Source: Oopsacas minuta (Eukaryota; Porifera; Hexactinellida; Lyssacinosida; Leucopsacidae). Taken from it: a DNA stretch of 64,000 bases. A model generated the notes under the pieces. It ran no database searches, had not been told where the DNA came from, and worked only from the letters and a program-made list of their open reading frames with translations. Below, one piece after another: positions 1-13,300 of the stretch. A program made the position numbers and the translations under genes. Each line of letters opens with the position of its first letter. The first letter of the stretch is position 1. The stretch covers positions 1 through 64,000 of the forward strand of contig JAKMXF010000347.1 of assembly GCA_024704765.1 (NCBI GenBank). The letters run 5' to 3'.

Positions 1-1
1 C

Positions 2-1344
2 CAGCTTATACAACATCAAATCACCCAAGGTGATATCCCACAGATATCATCAAACTCCTCATGGGGTAAAATCAATACGCATGAAATTCCTGTGTGTGAT
101 AACAACAAGGAAATAACATTCTTAGCAGACAGCAGCTTGGATTCACTGCAGTTAGAAGATAATATTGAGATAATACAAAATCCTTGGAATAAAGAAGAAG
201 ACGTAGTATGTATTGAAACATTCCAAACTGATAGTTCTGTTGCTATGGATAACACTGGAAATATGTTTGATTGTTTCCCCAGCGGATTTGAATCAATTTC
301 TTCACAAAATAGTACCAAACATTCGAATACAATAAATACTAATATCCATACATTACAATCTAACGAATATTCAAATTTGTTGCATAGAGATGCTTCATCA
401 TTCAAAATACATAACGAGCATACTCTACATATTGCAGAGTGTAATGATAATGATCTAGCTGAGAGTAGAGATATACATGCAGATATACCAAGAGATAATG
501 TAGTTGATAGTAGTGCTAGTAAGAAGAGAGGGACCAAAAGGTAAGTATCTATCATACGGGAATCATAAGCGTACTAGTGTGTTGTCAGCAACCCCAATTA
601 GTATACGTGTACATACATCCTACACCACCACAACCACAATAATACCAAAGAAGAAATGCTAGATACGCCTAAACGGGTAATATCGAGCATCTGTCCTTAA
701 ATCTTCCTCAAAATCGAAATGCTCCTGCATTTTAGCATTCCACACTAGTAGTAATACCCTACATCCCGCTAAATTACAATTATCCCAGTATGCACATATC
801 AAACAGAGATAGAACTGGTGAATTTCACTAAACAAGTTGGATATGTGCATGGAGGTTTCATGCACCTCCATGCACATAACCAAGACTCACAATCAGTAAG
901 TTTGTCTCAACTAAAATTGCTGTACGCGTCTACAGGATTACCAAATGGGAAAATCCCTGTACGGTTTGCAGGTATGGGCTTAAGCGTTCAAAAATAGTCA
1001 GTCAACCGGCGGGTTAATTCTAATCTAGACTCTACTGTATTGTATTTACTTCTAGAGGTGCCGAGTGGATGGTTAGTGTGGATAAGAAGGGAGCAGTACT
1101 AGCATATGAACAAGAACACAATATCATACCAGCGAGTAACACACACATCCCTACAAACCCTAACACACAAGAACTTCATGAGACAGGACATACCAGTATA
1201 AATACAGTAGATATCACTACTAGTAGCTGTAACATACTACATGAACTGAGTAGTGAAGAAAGGAAGGAGGTCATGCGTACAGCTGGTCTATCCTCTTATT
1301 GTTACTTCACACTAATATTCTCAGGTAATATTTGTCCTTGTTGT
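2..1344 (+). CDS. Polymerase gene exons 1 and 2: low-complexity N-terminal linker
   Basis: Exon 1 (2-540) and exon 2 (1056-1344) join in phase 2 (AAA AG | A GGT) into about 276 residues rich in Ser, Asn, Asp and Thr, with no domain I recognise. A basic patch, KKRGTKRG, sits at the junction and could be a nuclear signal. Exon 1 stays open from base 2, so more coding sequence lies to the left. The region corresponds to the poorly conserved stretch before the exonuclease-like domain in POLN/POLQ proteins. Intron 541-1055 holds no gene that I can see. Confidence 0.6.
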
Positions 1345-4300
1345 GTTAGTGTCATTGTTGTGTTAGTGTCATTGTTTCATAGAAACTAATGTTTTGTAAT
1401 AAACCTAAATACAGTGTAATCTAATTGTACAAATCCCCAGGAACAGAATCATCTCCACTAAAGTTAATACTAAATATTTTCGGTTAATCGGGACAAACTC
1501 TGGTAATCAAGTGAGAATTAGTAATTCAATCAGGACTCTAATAAGCTTGGTATATTTGCAAAATTTGGAAAAAATGTAGACTAAATTTGGGATTAATTTG
1601 ACAAGTAAAATTCTCAATATTGATTCACGGAAGGCACTAAACAATTTGTGATTTAAAAGTCTATACATTTGATCGGTTTGGCTCAACAATAGAGTAGTTA
1701 ACTTGCTTTGGGGGACTCTGTGACCGAAAAATAGAAAATGATGCTCTTTAGTATCATTATTAGAAATATCTGGTTAATCGGGACAAAATGGCTGGAACCA
1801 ATGTGTCCCGATTAACTGGAGTCTTTGCGATAACTCAGAAACGTATGAACTTTATCATGGAAATTCTTATATTTTGTTATTTGGTATTTCAACATTTTTA
1901 ACTAAGATTAATAATTAACGTTTTACATGGTTTCAAAGATGGAGCAGTTTTGAATATATTTGGAAATTACGCTAACAAACAGCGTCACTCCCATCTGAAA
2001 TTTTCACAAATGTGGCTTTTGTGAATTCTTACATATCAATAATACATTTATTCAGATGAAAAGCTACAATTTGGTCCATCTTGCCCGGATCCATATTCAC
2101 AAAACACACTTAGCTCAATTGTATTTTGATAATCGTGGCTTGAAGTGTTTGACAGTTATACATAATATTTTCTGAAATAATAGGGGTTACTATTACTATA
2201 TTTTACGTCAAAACACCTCTCTTAGCAACCACAAACTGTGAATAACATTTCTATTCCGTAATTATTTACATCTCCAAAATGGTGACTCTTAGGGACTCCA
2301 ATAGGTCCATAGTGTTGTATAGGTAGAGGCGGAAGATAGGACATGTGTCCACCTGTGACGTAATTGTCCCCACCAATAGCTGTTGACTACAACTATACTC
2401 TGTAAATACCTGCATATAATTACATGTTCAGCCAAAACTAATGTATTTAGACGGGAGCTCCCAACTGAGAGAAATATCTAGAACAAAGAACAGCAGTGAA
2501 GAGATAGAGGGAGTTATGATAGCTCTACAAACAGGAGAGAGTACTGATAACTTTAAATATGTATTCTTAAGCTTTGGAGAATCAGACAATGAGTACAGAG
2601 TGTTCTGTAGAGGATTGTTACACAAGTTATTCTCATCTGAATTAATGTGTTGTGTGTGTTTTGATGCTCAAGAGCTGTTGATTAGTATAATAGGACATTT
2701 ATGTATATCTCATAAGGATGTGTATTCAGGATGGAGTGTTAAGGATGTCAAGGTGAGTATAGGCATTTATTGCATTCAATAGTTAATACAGTAGATGCCG
2801 GATATAAGCATATATTACTAGAAAACGGTTGTCATACACTTCAATATACTTCATACAGATTATAATAACACTCTTAGAGTAATAGTCTAATTTGTTATCA
2901 TTACAGGTATGTGTGTATAATTGGTACAAATTATAGAGTAATATGAGAACAGTTTTCTACAATATTGTTCCTACATCCAACCTATACACTCCCTGGCCAA
3001 TAGTACTAGAACACCTGCCACAATTGACACATGGCACAAATATGTAGTTTACTTTAGTTGCATAGGGTGAAGATAATTTCAAACATCTGTGAACTTACTT
3101 CAATCATTACTTTTATCATTACAATCACCTTTTTCTGATATATTTTCAGACTATTCAATACATATATTCTCGCAATGTGCCATATGCCACATGTGTCATC
3201 AATGGTATGGCGTTCCAATACTTTTGGCCAGGGAGTGTCTAAATGAAGTGTTTTCATAATCGACACACACACTTTACTACATACCGGATATAAGAATATT
3301 ATGTCCAGTTCTCGACGATGTTCTTATAACCGGCATCCGGTATCTGTATAATGGTGATGTTAATTCAATACAGTAGAATCTCCTGATAACCTCCATTCCC
3401 CGGTTTATACTTTCAAATGCACATGTCCTTAAACAGATATTTTGTGTCTATATGTATAGCACTTCCTCCAATGACTGTTTTTCCAATCATATTTATTATA
3501 AGAATATGCCATAAGGTTGTTGGTTGATTATAAAAATTGGTAAGAAACTTTCTTCTGAGAAACCCAAAATTTTCAATTCATCTAGTGATAATAAGTGTTG
3601 TTTCTTCCAAATTTATCGCAAAAATTGATTACGTATTCAAGAAATTTTCGTAGAATTCTCCACTTCTAGAGGTTACTCTCTCTCTCTATTTTCTATCTCT
3701 AACGCAGTTGCCATATGTATTTCTCCATATACAATATAAGAGATGTAAGATACTCTAGAATTTAGACGAATACAGTCGAGCACTTTTCGTACGTACTCGG
3801 CTTAAGACACGTGTACTATTTTAACAACTCACTTAATAACAATATTTGCATATTAGCAACCTATTTTCAGATCACAATTATAAGATTTCTATTGATTCAG
3901 TTCCCCTATTAGCAACTGAAATTCGTGAAAATACGAGCTGCTAATAAACAAACTCCACTTTACCTAAATGAACTTATCGCATAATATTTCGATCATACGA
4001 AGTATATTTCAATTGCCCTGAAGCTACAAAGGTTGGTCAGATTGATAGGAATAGGCCCAATTACAATCATAATCATTACTAGTGATTTACTTTTGTAATT
4101 GTAGTGAATATATTACTGTATTCGTATTATTATACTGCAATTGAGGGTATAAGCCTTCACACGAATTGTAATTGTATTAACCTAGCAGTTGAGCTGTAAT
4201 CATAATCATAATCATATAACAAATTGTAGTAATCATCATCATCATCACCTGAATGTAATCGACCCCAACCCTGCCGGTTGACTAATGATCACATAATTGA

Positions 4301-7300
4301 GTGTGAAATATTGTACTATAAATGATAAAGCTAGTTTCCTGTAGGTAGCTGGGTGGTTGTTGGACTCAGATCATCCACCACAATCATTCCTACAACTAAA
4401 AGAAAGATCAGTTAGCACTGAACACATAACTACACACACATCATCACGAGCTAATGCATACACACGAGCTATCACAGATATATACGAGCTAGTCAATGTA
4501 TACAGTAACATAAGAAGTGCATTAGTTAAAGAGGATATGTTTGATTTATTTTATGAATTGGAGAGTAGAGTTGTTCCTATTTTGTCTGTAATGGAGGGAG
4601 AAGGATTAGGAGTAGACATAGATATTCTCACAGGAATGAGAGATAGCCTCAGTAAACAGATTGACTGTATTGAAAGGGAAGCTCATAGCATTGCACAGAG
4701 ACCTTTCCAGCTGACTAGTCCAGCACAGGTTAGTTGGATTATTATTATGCATTACTATATGATAAACAGCTGACTCCGTTAATTAAGAGAATTTTGTTCC
4801 AAGCAAAAGCAGAGTTACAGATCAACCGAAAATGTGTTGTATTACCGTTACAAGGCACTACTTTGGCCCCTGGCGGTTATATTTAGCCCAAATATTGAAT
4901 TTTCTTACTGTGTCTACTAATACTATTACATAATATAGTGGCTCAGTTCTAAAGCAGACTATTGTAATTAAAGTGTGTCTCTCATAGCTACTTTATATAC
5001 GCGCCATTTCCAGTGGCGGATTTACCATAGGGCTGCTCTGGCTAAAGCGGCGATAATCATTTGTATTGAAAGAATGTAACTACAGTGAGTGTCTCTTTCA
5101 GTGAGGGTCTCCTGGGCCAAAAATTTGTTCACAATATTAACACTTCATTAATAAGCGAAATATGATTGGTCAATACTCGACTGTATAGGCGCTAAACAAT
5201 TGCGATGATGAAAGGAATCTGATTGGTAGACGTAGGCCAATTAGATTCCTCCGTAAAATACATTGATTTGCATGGGCGAGGTGTGAAAAACTCACATATC
5301 TTTTGATACACTAATCTGATCTCTTAAAAATTTCTTATCCAGGGTGCCAGAGTAACTCAGAGGTGACATACAAATTTTGGTCAAGATTGGTCAGTAATCT
5401 CAGAGGAGATATAGCGACACACACTACTCTCTATATATTTATATAATGGAAAAACACTCAAATTGACTGGCTAAACTTTAATCACCAAATGGTGTAAAAT
5501 ATTCACTTTATAAAAGTTTAACACCCTCTTGTGAATTTTGGATCAAGGATGCGGTCGGAGATGAAGGTATTATACGAGTAGATTCAATATTGCACCATTA
5601 TAACTTTGCTAAAAATTCAAGGAAAAATTTGATGACTAATACACCTTTCATTTCAAAGTAAACATATGAAATGAAAGATGCATTATTTACCATAATATAT
5701 GTCATCAAATTAAACCTTCAAATCTGATTGTTCAATGTATTTTGTCACCTTTCTTGGTGAAGGTTTGGAAATATCGCTTCAAAAACCAATACATCGTTAT
5801 CGCAGGGCAATATTACCCTTGTGAAGAAATTTTCAGCTTTAAACACCATATATTTTTTCCGATTTATCTGGACATATACACGTACATACAACAATCTAGT
5901 TATTACCTATAGTTTAAATATTTTGAGCTATTTTAGATTATAAAAGTATTCAACCACTTACCGTATTGAATACCAAAATCTAATTACTCTGATGTATACA
6001 ATAACTATTAGTTGTATAGCAGAGGATAAGCGTAAACAAGATTCATTAATATCTTAGTTACATGGACGAATATAAATGTAACAAATTATTTGCAATTATG
6101 AAATGGTCGAATACTTTTGTCCTTTAACTGTATGTTGAAAACTTTATTAGAACTTGAGGAGATTTGCCCTTCTGATATAATCTCCTTCTCCCTCTGATTT
6201 GGGTATGAATCCGCCTCTGATCGATCCACTAAATGATTTTACGGGATTGTTCCCAGCGTTAAAATATTCTTTTGTAATTTCTTCACATTTTCTTACAGTT
6301 CCATAATGTCATTGTCTGTTTTTGTGAGAATTTTAGTATAATTGCAAAACATATGTAAAGATGTAAATTATTGTATTTAAGTAAAGTCTCAGATGTTTAG
6401 GCGACAAAATATCTATTTGTCCTGCAAATTATCGAGGGTGTACTGTACTCCCATAGCACAATGGTACAAGAAATCATAAACATTCTGTGCTCATAATAGT
6501 TTAATTCGTAATCATCTCACAATTGCTTCACCTCCAGTCCACACTTTTCGACTTCTAGCTCCCCATATATCAAATCCATGTCTCGAGGTAATAAGCAACT
6601 CACACACACATACACATATTATGCCCATTGTATTGACATGACAATTCAACTCAACATCACTATTGTATTATACGTACTAGCACGAGATTATGTTATTTGT
6701 ATTCTGAATCTCATTGTCCATCAAATTTAACCTCTTAACTTCATGGGGTATAAATATACAATAATTAAAATAAATGTATTTATGATGGCAGATGTTAGCG
6801 TAGAATCACAACCATTAATCCCTGCTAGGAGAATACATTACTCGAAATTACGGAGCTATTTGATCCAATTTGTATCAATCAATGCACTCTGTTTGGGCTA
6901 CATATTATACGGTTGGGTAATCAGCTTCACATCACCTACAGAATCAGAGCTAATGAGTATAGGACTATTCAACACTCTATCATTCTCTCTCTTCTCCTCA
7001 CTATCCTTATTCGGGTTCTCTTCCTTCATTACTAGTCTATTCGCAAAGCAGTGGAGTTGTAAATTCATCTTAATGATAACTACACTCTGCGGTGGACTAG
7101 GATGGATACTAATTATAATATCTAATGATATATACTCTATGATACTAGGAAGGGTATTAACAGGGGTACATATAGGGGCATGCATGGGTCTATCAATGAG
7201 TTACATGGTTGAAGTATGTAATGAGAAGCAGCAGAGGTTCTATGGAGCTCTCATCCTACTGCCGTCTGCTGTAGCTCTTGTGTTCCTTTATTTATTAGCA

Positions 7301-10300
7301 AACTATTTCTCTTACAGATGGTTAGGGGTGTTCGGACTTATTGGTATTGTCCTCCAGGCTGTGCTACTCATGTTTAGCCCCCAGAGTCCCACATGGCTCT
7401 TGTACATGGGGTTCAATTTGAGCGCTAAAGAAACGATGATTTGGATACATGGGGAGGATTTTGATGTAGAGGGTGAAGTAAAGAGAATAGAGCAACAAAT
7501 AAGTAAAAGTAATGAACAGAATAGTTATCTTTCTTTATCAGGTTTTTGTCGTTGGAAAACAATTCGTCCTATTTTAATAGCTTGTAGCCTCCAAGGTTTC
7601 AAAGGGTTCAGCGGACAACCTGTGTACTATTCATACGCAGCTTCTCTGTTCTCACGAACCTCTTTCAACCCCGACATATCAGCTCTTCCCTACCCAATCC
7701 TCCTGTCTGTAGGTACATTAATATCAGTCCTACTAGCTAGTCATGTTAGTAGAAAGAAAATACTATTAGTCACAACGTTCATGCAGGCCATCGCTAACTT
7801 CACTTTCTTCCTATACTTCATGTTGAGTACTCATATAACTGTGTGTACTGGATCCGGCAGTATACCATGTGTATTGTTATCTATTTGGCCGATATTGAGT
7901 CTCTGTCTGTACAGTCTATTCTACACGATAGGATGGGGGACTATAGCCTGGACGGTGTATGCGGATATATTCGATCCGAACTATAAGGAAGTATCAGCTG
8001 GTATAGTAACGTTATTCTATGCATTAGTTATGACGTGTATTGTATTCATATTTCCAAACTTCATAGCTAGTTTTGGAGAATGGCCTTTCTTCTTATTGCT
8101 GACTCTAGAGTGTGTAGCTGGATTATGTTTTGAATATTTCATATTCAAATAGTATTACATACAAAACTCGTTTGTAATAGTTTAGATAATTATATGTGTG
8201 TTGTTTATTAGTTGATATTTCACATTCATATACTATACAGCAAGGGTGGCGCGAACGGTAAGGCTAGTTAGGTCATGTTATAACTGACAGATATTTAATA
8301 ACTGCCTCTGCTCTTCTTACTCGGTACCAAATTGATTCTGGAAGACGTTCTGCAAAGGGTGAACCAGATATTGATACCACGACTGGTCCAGTGTAATAGC
8401 CGAGATTATACCCATCCTCAAATATACTCTGGTATAACCTGAGCTAGCCTAGAAAATACCCGGGTATATTCTGGGGCAACTACAATTAAGGTAAGGACGT
8501 ACCAGTTAAAGTCGGCCATAACTGGTCCAGGACCAGTTTAAGCGTGACAACTGCCAATGAGAAGTGACTATTCTCTCACTCATTAAATATACTTAGTACA
8601 ATATTATTCTACTATTAACCCACAGTAATTGTGAAAAGTATCTGATATTTAATTAAAACCCATGGTTATTAATTACAACCGTATATATACGTATAGTTAC
8701 CAACCTAGATATTTAAACCAGTTGTGACCTGGTCAAGTGGTCTGGAAACCTTCTGCCCAGGTTTGACCTGGGTAGATTGCATTAATGGCACGGCGCTGAC
8801 ATATATCATAGGATAGGACATATAAAATTAGTTCTGGTGGAGTGTTTGTAATTTAATTAGCACTAATGTATTCGTATTGGTGTAGACTGTAATTCTATTA
8901 GTCAATATTTTCTATATAATGTATATACACTGATTAATCATATCTTCACACAAGGGGAACCTTCTAAATTATCATAAAGATTAACTTCCACTTGTTAATA
9001 GGGGTAAACTAGGACATAGAATTCGATTTTAACATTTTTCAATGTATAACAAGATTAGTATAATTCAATTTTATTTATTGAATTCTATCTATTTAATTGA
9101 TAAACACGATAAATACAGTTATGCGACAATTTCAAAATTGCATACCGTAAATCCTTTCCTTGACAACGGACAAACATACAAACAACAATTAAGATTTAAT
9201 AATACAGGTAAAAACTCCCAATATAATACAGTACAATTATTCTCTCAGTATTCTAGTCTTATATACAGAAAATCTAAAACAAACAATGAGATCTCTCTCC
9301 ATTAGGTTTTTAAACGGTATGTACCATTACTGTTTCTTTCCCAATTCTGACCCTTGAGCGGATAAGGTGCTATTATTCCATTTATAGCCGAGGCCAGCTG
9401 TAGCATGTTTTTCTTGACTGTACTCACAGAATCTGTATTCCTGTATATCTTCATATAATCATAGGTTTTCTGAAGATAGCCCCATCTAATCCTTCCTATT
9501 ACTACATATGCAGTTGTCTCGAATCCATCCCCTGGATCATCTGACCTATCTTGTGGACCAATAAACAAGTTGCCAGGTAGCCACGCTAAGAATTGCATGA
9601 AGTCTTCATAACCCTCCGGATATTGGGCTGTTGCATCATGTACAATCGTCCCCGCCTGAATTCCTTTAACTAGAGGTATTACGTTAGGATCTGTATCCAC
9701 ATCAGCTTGTGGGTACAGTTTTATATATTGTGTCCATACAGTACTCATTCCATTGCTTGTATGGTTACTATTCATTATTACTGAATTCCAGAATGTTCTA
9801 ATTGTACTCCAAGGATCGACATGGTGTCGAGCTGTATTTATATAATCATTACCCCCGCAAGGTGTCATCTGGGTTAAATTCTTATTATAACAAGGTAGTG
9901 TTGTTCTGTAAGGCGAATCAGGGCGACCATTGGATGGGTAATCTAGACGTACTCTCTGAGGGGCGTAAGTGGTATCTACCTGACATAAGGATAGGATGAG
10001 GAGACAAGAGGTGAGAAGGAGGTTCATTACTGTACACCTACAGTACAGATCAATAAAGTATTGTAATAAGAATACCGGTATAGGAGCACTTTCCTGGAGT
10101 ATTACCCTCTAACAAAGCTACAAATAGGCCTTTGTATGGTTAAATGGGTAAATGAGTCATGAGTCATGCTTTATGGATAATAACCCGCCAATTATTACAT
10201 GCACATACACTGGCAGGGCATTTTGAGTTGATAATGAGTTGAAACCTGAATGAGGCAACACAAATCAAGAATAAAGGTGTGGAAGTAGGAATATTATTTG

Positions 10301-13300
10301 CTCCAAGGATTATGAAATACAAAGGATATGATAGGAACAGCACCGTTACAATACAAAATAATGTGTTCTGACTAGTGAAATGCTTTGAAACAATTTTACG
10401 AGATCCCAGCTTTAGAGTGGATATTATTGGAAAGTTGTATAAACGATGAGAAAGCTGCCAACATGTGTAATATAGTATTCTGGTAGTAGAATTTGTTGCA
10501 TAAACTATCGGTAATGTTCGGATTGACGAGGGCCTACTGCAGGGGTTATTATTGTGCTTAGCATGTCATTACAGCAGCCATGATGATGGAAAAAAAGTGC
10601 TGAACATATGACTCAAATTAGTAGAGGGTCAATATCTGTATTATTGAATCTTAATTGTTGTTTGTGTATTTGTCTGTTGTCAAGGAAAGGATTTACGGTA
10701 TGCACTTTTGAAATTGTCGCATAACTTTATTAAGGAAGTAAATAGAATTCAATAAACTTCGCTAAATATATCGAACATGCTGAATCCGATTTTCACACTT
10801 TTGGATTAATTATATGTAAATTTATTGTTGTTTTTATGAATATAAAGTAAACAAATTATCCAAATCTCAAAATATACGTAGATAGTTGCTCTCAACGGCT
10901 ACAGAGGGGGTTAATCTTACAAAATATTTCAAAAATATATTCCATATACGTATATTTGTGATTTAAATTGTTCTAAATATATCTATATTATAATACTCAA
11001 AGGGGCCGTCAATTTGGAGAATAATAACACCTGGAGGCACAATGCGTCGAGTTCATCGCGAAGCGACGAGCCAAAGGCTCATATTTGTATATTTTTCCTT
11101 CAGCCGTGCCAGCAATAAATCAGTGAAAATGTGTTAAATTCATATCTACAGTTTAAGTTTAGTTATCCTGTGTGTTAATTGAGTAGAATACAATCAATGA
11201 AATATATTTATAAGCAGAAGTGTTAATTGAGATAATCATGTAAGCGATACTATTAAATACGTGAATGCCTCTTAGCATATCACATCAGCAACTGGGAGGA
11301 GTAAGATTGCGTACTCTCGTGAGCTGATATTACAATTAGAGAGCTCTTAGTTACATATTATGCAACGTATATGTAATATCAGGGATGTGAAGAACTTAGT
11401 ACTCTGTAATTGTCATCAAAGGATTGTGTACATAGAGACCTCCTCTCTTATCTGAACTGAATTGTTATTAGTAATATTTCAATTCAGATTAGAGAGGATA
11501 CAGTATTTGTGTATTACAACAGCGTTTATTAAATGCATATTTCGTATATTAGTATTTGAGAATGCAATCTGGAATAAATCAATCGATTACGGCTGAAGGT
11601 ATAAAATAAGAAAAATTATAAATTTACTAATCTTGTTAGACAATTATAAATGTTAAAATCTAATTCTCCGCTCCTGTTTACCCATTTTTAACAAGTGGAA
11701 GCTAATGTTTATGATAATTATCAAATGTTCACCAAAAAGTGTGAAAATATGATTAATCATATGATAAATCAGTGTATATACATTATCCTGAATAATAGAA
11801 TTACAGTCTCCATCAATACAAATACATTACAGAGCTAATTAAATTACAAACATTCCATCAGAACTAATTTATGAATTTATGTATAATTGTAAAACCTACA
11901 ATCTGATTGGGCTAAAATACAGAGGTGTGAAAAGGTGTGAAAATATACACATTAGAAATATTTCAAAATGTCAGACGCACAACTAGATGTCACTACGAGT
12001 ATCATGCCAAATTCGCTGTCTTAATCTCTAAAAGGTGTGAATAGCAGAGCAAAAACACATAAATATATATGCACTAATTAGTTTAACTTTACCGGGGAAA
12101 TCAGCTGGATTAACACTAACATTTTTGACCGATAAAAGGTGTTCATCTTTCTGAGGTTTTACTGTGGTTTGAAAATTCATTACCCCATAGACCCCAACCT
12201 CAGAGAAATTAAATGCTGGTCACCTTCTCACCTCTTACAATTGGACAGTTTTACAAAGTGAAATATAACTTTTTACTTCTATCCTTGATAATCAGCAGCA
12301 AATACAATACAATGTTCAAGCATCATCTAGAGATATGAAATATTTTATCTTACCAGCTGTAGAGGCTATCATATTTAGACACTGCCTTTGGCTATTAAAG
12401 CAGAAGTGATTTGAATAATAAATACAGTAAACTCCAGTTATAACGAAGTGAAAACGGGACTTCATTCTAACTAGAGTTGCCTGTATTGAGCTGTGATATC
12501 ATATTGTAAATATATTCATAAAACGAGGAGCAGAACGAGCGATTAAACTATTACGTATAGAACTTTTAGAATTTATAACCTCGTTAATACGTACACAAAA
12601 GGACCGTCGAGATTTGTATTCCTTGCCGGAGTATAACAATTGAATATCCATTGTAAGGACAAAATTGTGTAAAATTCCGTTCATCTTAACCGGAAATTCG
12701 TAATAAATGTGTTCGTATTAACGAGGTTTCACTGTATCTTAAAAATATACTGACACAGCCTCCGGTTATGGATATGATAGAATCTAGATGTCTAGATTTG
12801 CTGGGTTAATTGGCTGTTCCGCTGGTTTGGTCAACCAAATGCTGACCAAACCAGATTTTGGCTGGTCACATGAGATGTAGTGTTATGCTACCTATAGCGA
12901 GTTAAATTCAGTCAACTAATAAAGCTAAAATCAAATGTTAATTTAATATCCATGGTGTATCTATACAAGCAAATCAAAACTAACTCAATAGCTAACCTTG
13001 AAGGTGTGTTATGACTAAAATGGTCTCCTATATACTTATTACATTTTTAACCATGGATGGTGGATTGGGTTCATTTATGTTTGATAGAAATTCACCTCTA
13101 ACTCATAGGAAATACCCAAACCAACTAAGAGTGTCACAAAATACCTTTTGAATAACATCCAAGCAGATATCCGAACGCACACATCCATGGTTGAATGTTT
13201 GATAATGATATAGGGAAACCATTTTTGTCATAACAGGTGAGAAACAGCAAACAATGGTTTGAGCATAGTAATAACAAGAGGACAATAATAATAATAATAA

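Larger units (their letters stand above)
8825..11877. repeat. Long inverted repeat enclosing a secreted-protein gene
   Basis: The left arm 8825-9065 reappears as a reverse complement at 11628-11877. Examples are GATTAATCATAT/ATATGATTAATC, AACTTCCACTTGTTAATA/TTAACAAGTGGAAG and the outer AATTAGTTCTGGTGG block. I judge the arms to be roughly 80 percent similar by eye. Inside lie opposed copies of the composite repeat R1 (9060-9215 minus, 10640-11090 plus) and the gene at 9302-10027. This looks like a transposon-like unit or two opposed insertions. Confidence 0.6.

Noticed and set aside
6898-7185. Minus-strand open frame within the sugar transporter
   Set aside because: It is the antisense shadow of a clear membrane-protein gene and has no protein-like pattern.
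12499-12684. 61-codon minus-strand frame
   Set aside because: It lies wholly inside the pogo-like MITE 12426-12734 and is too short for a transposase.
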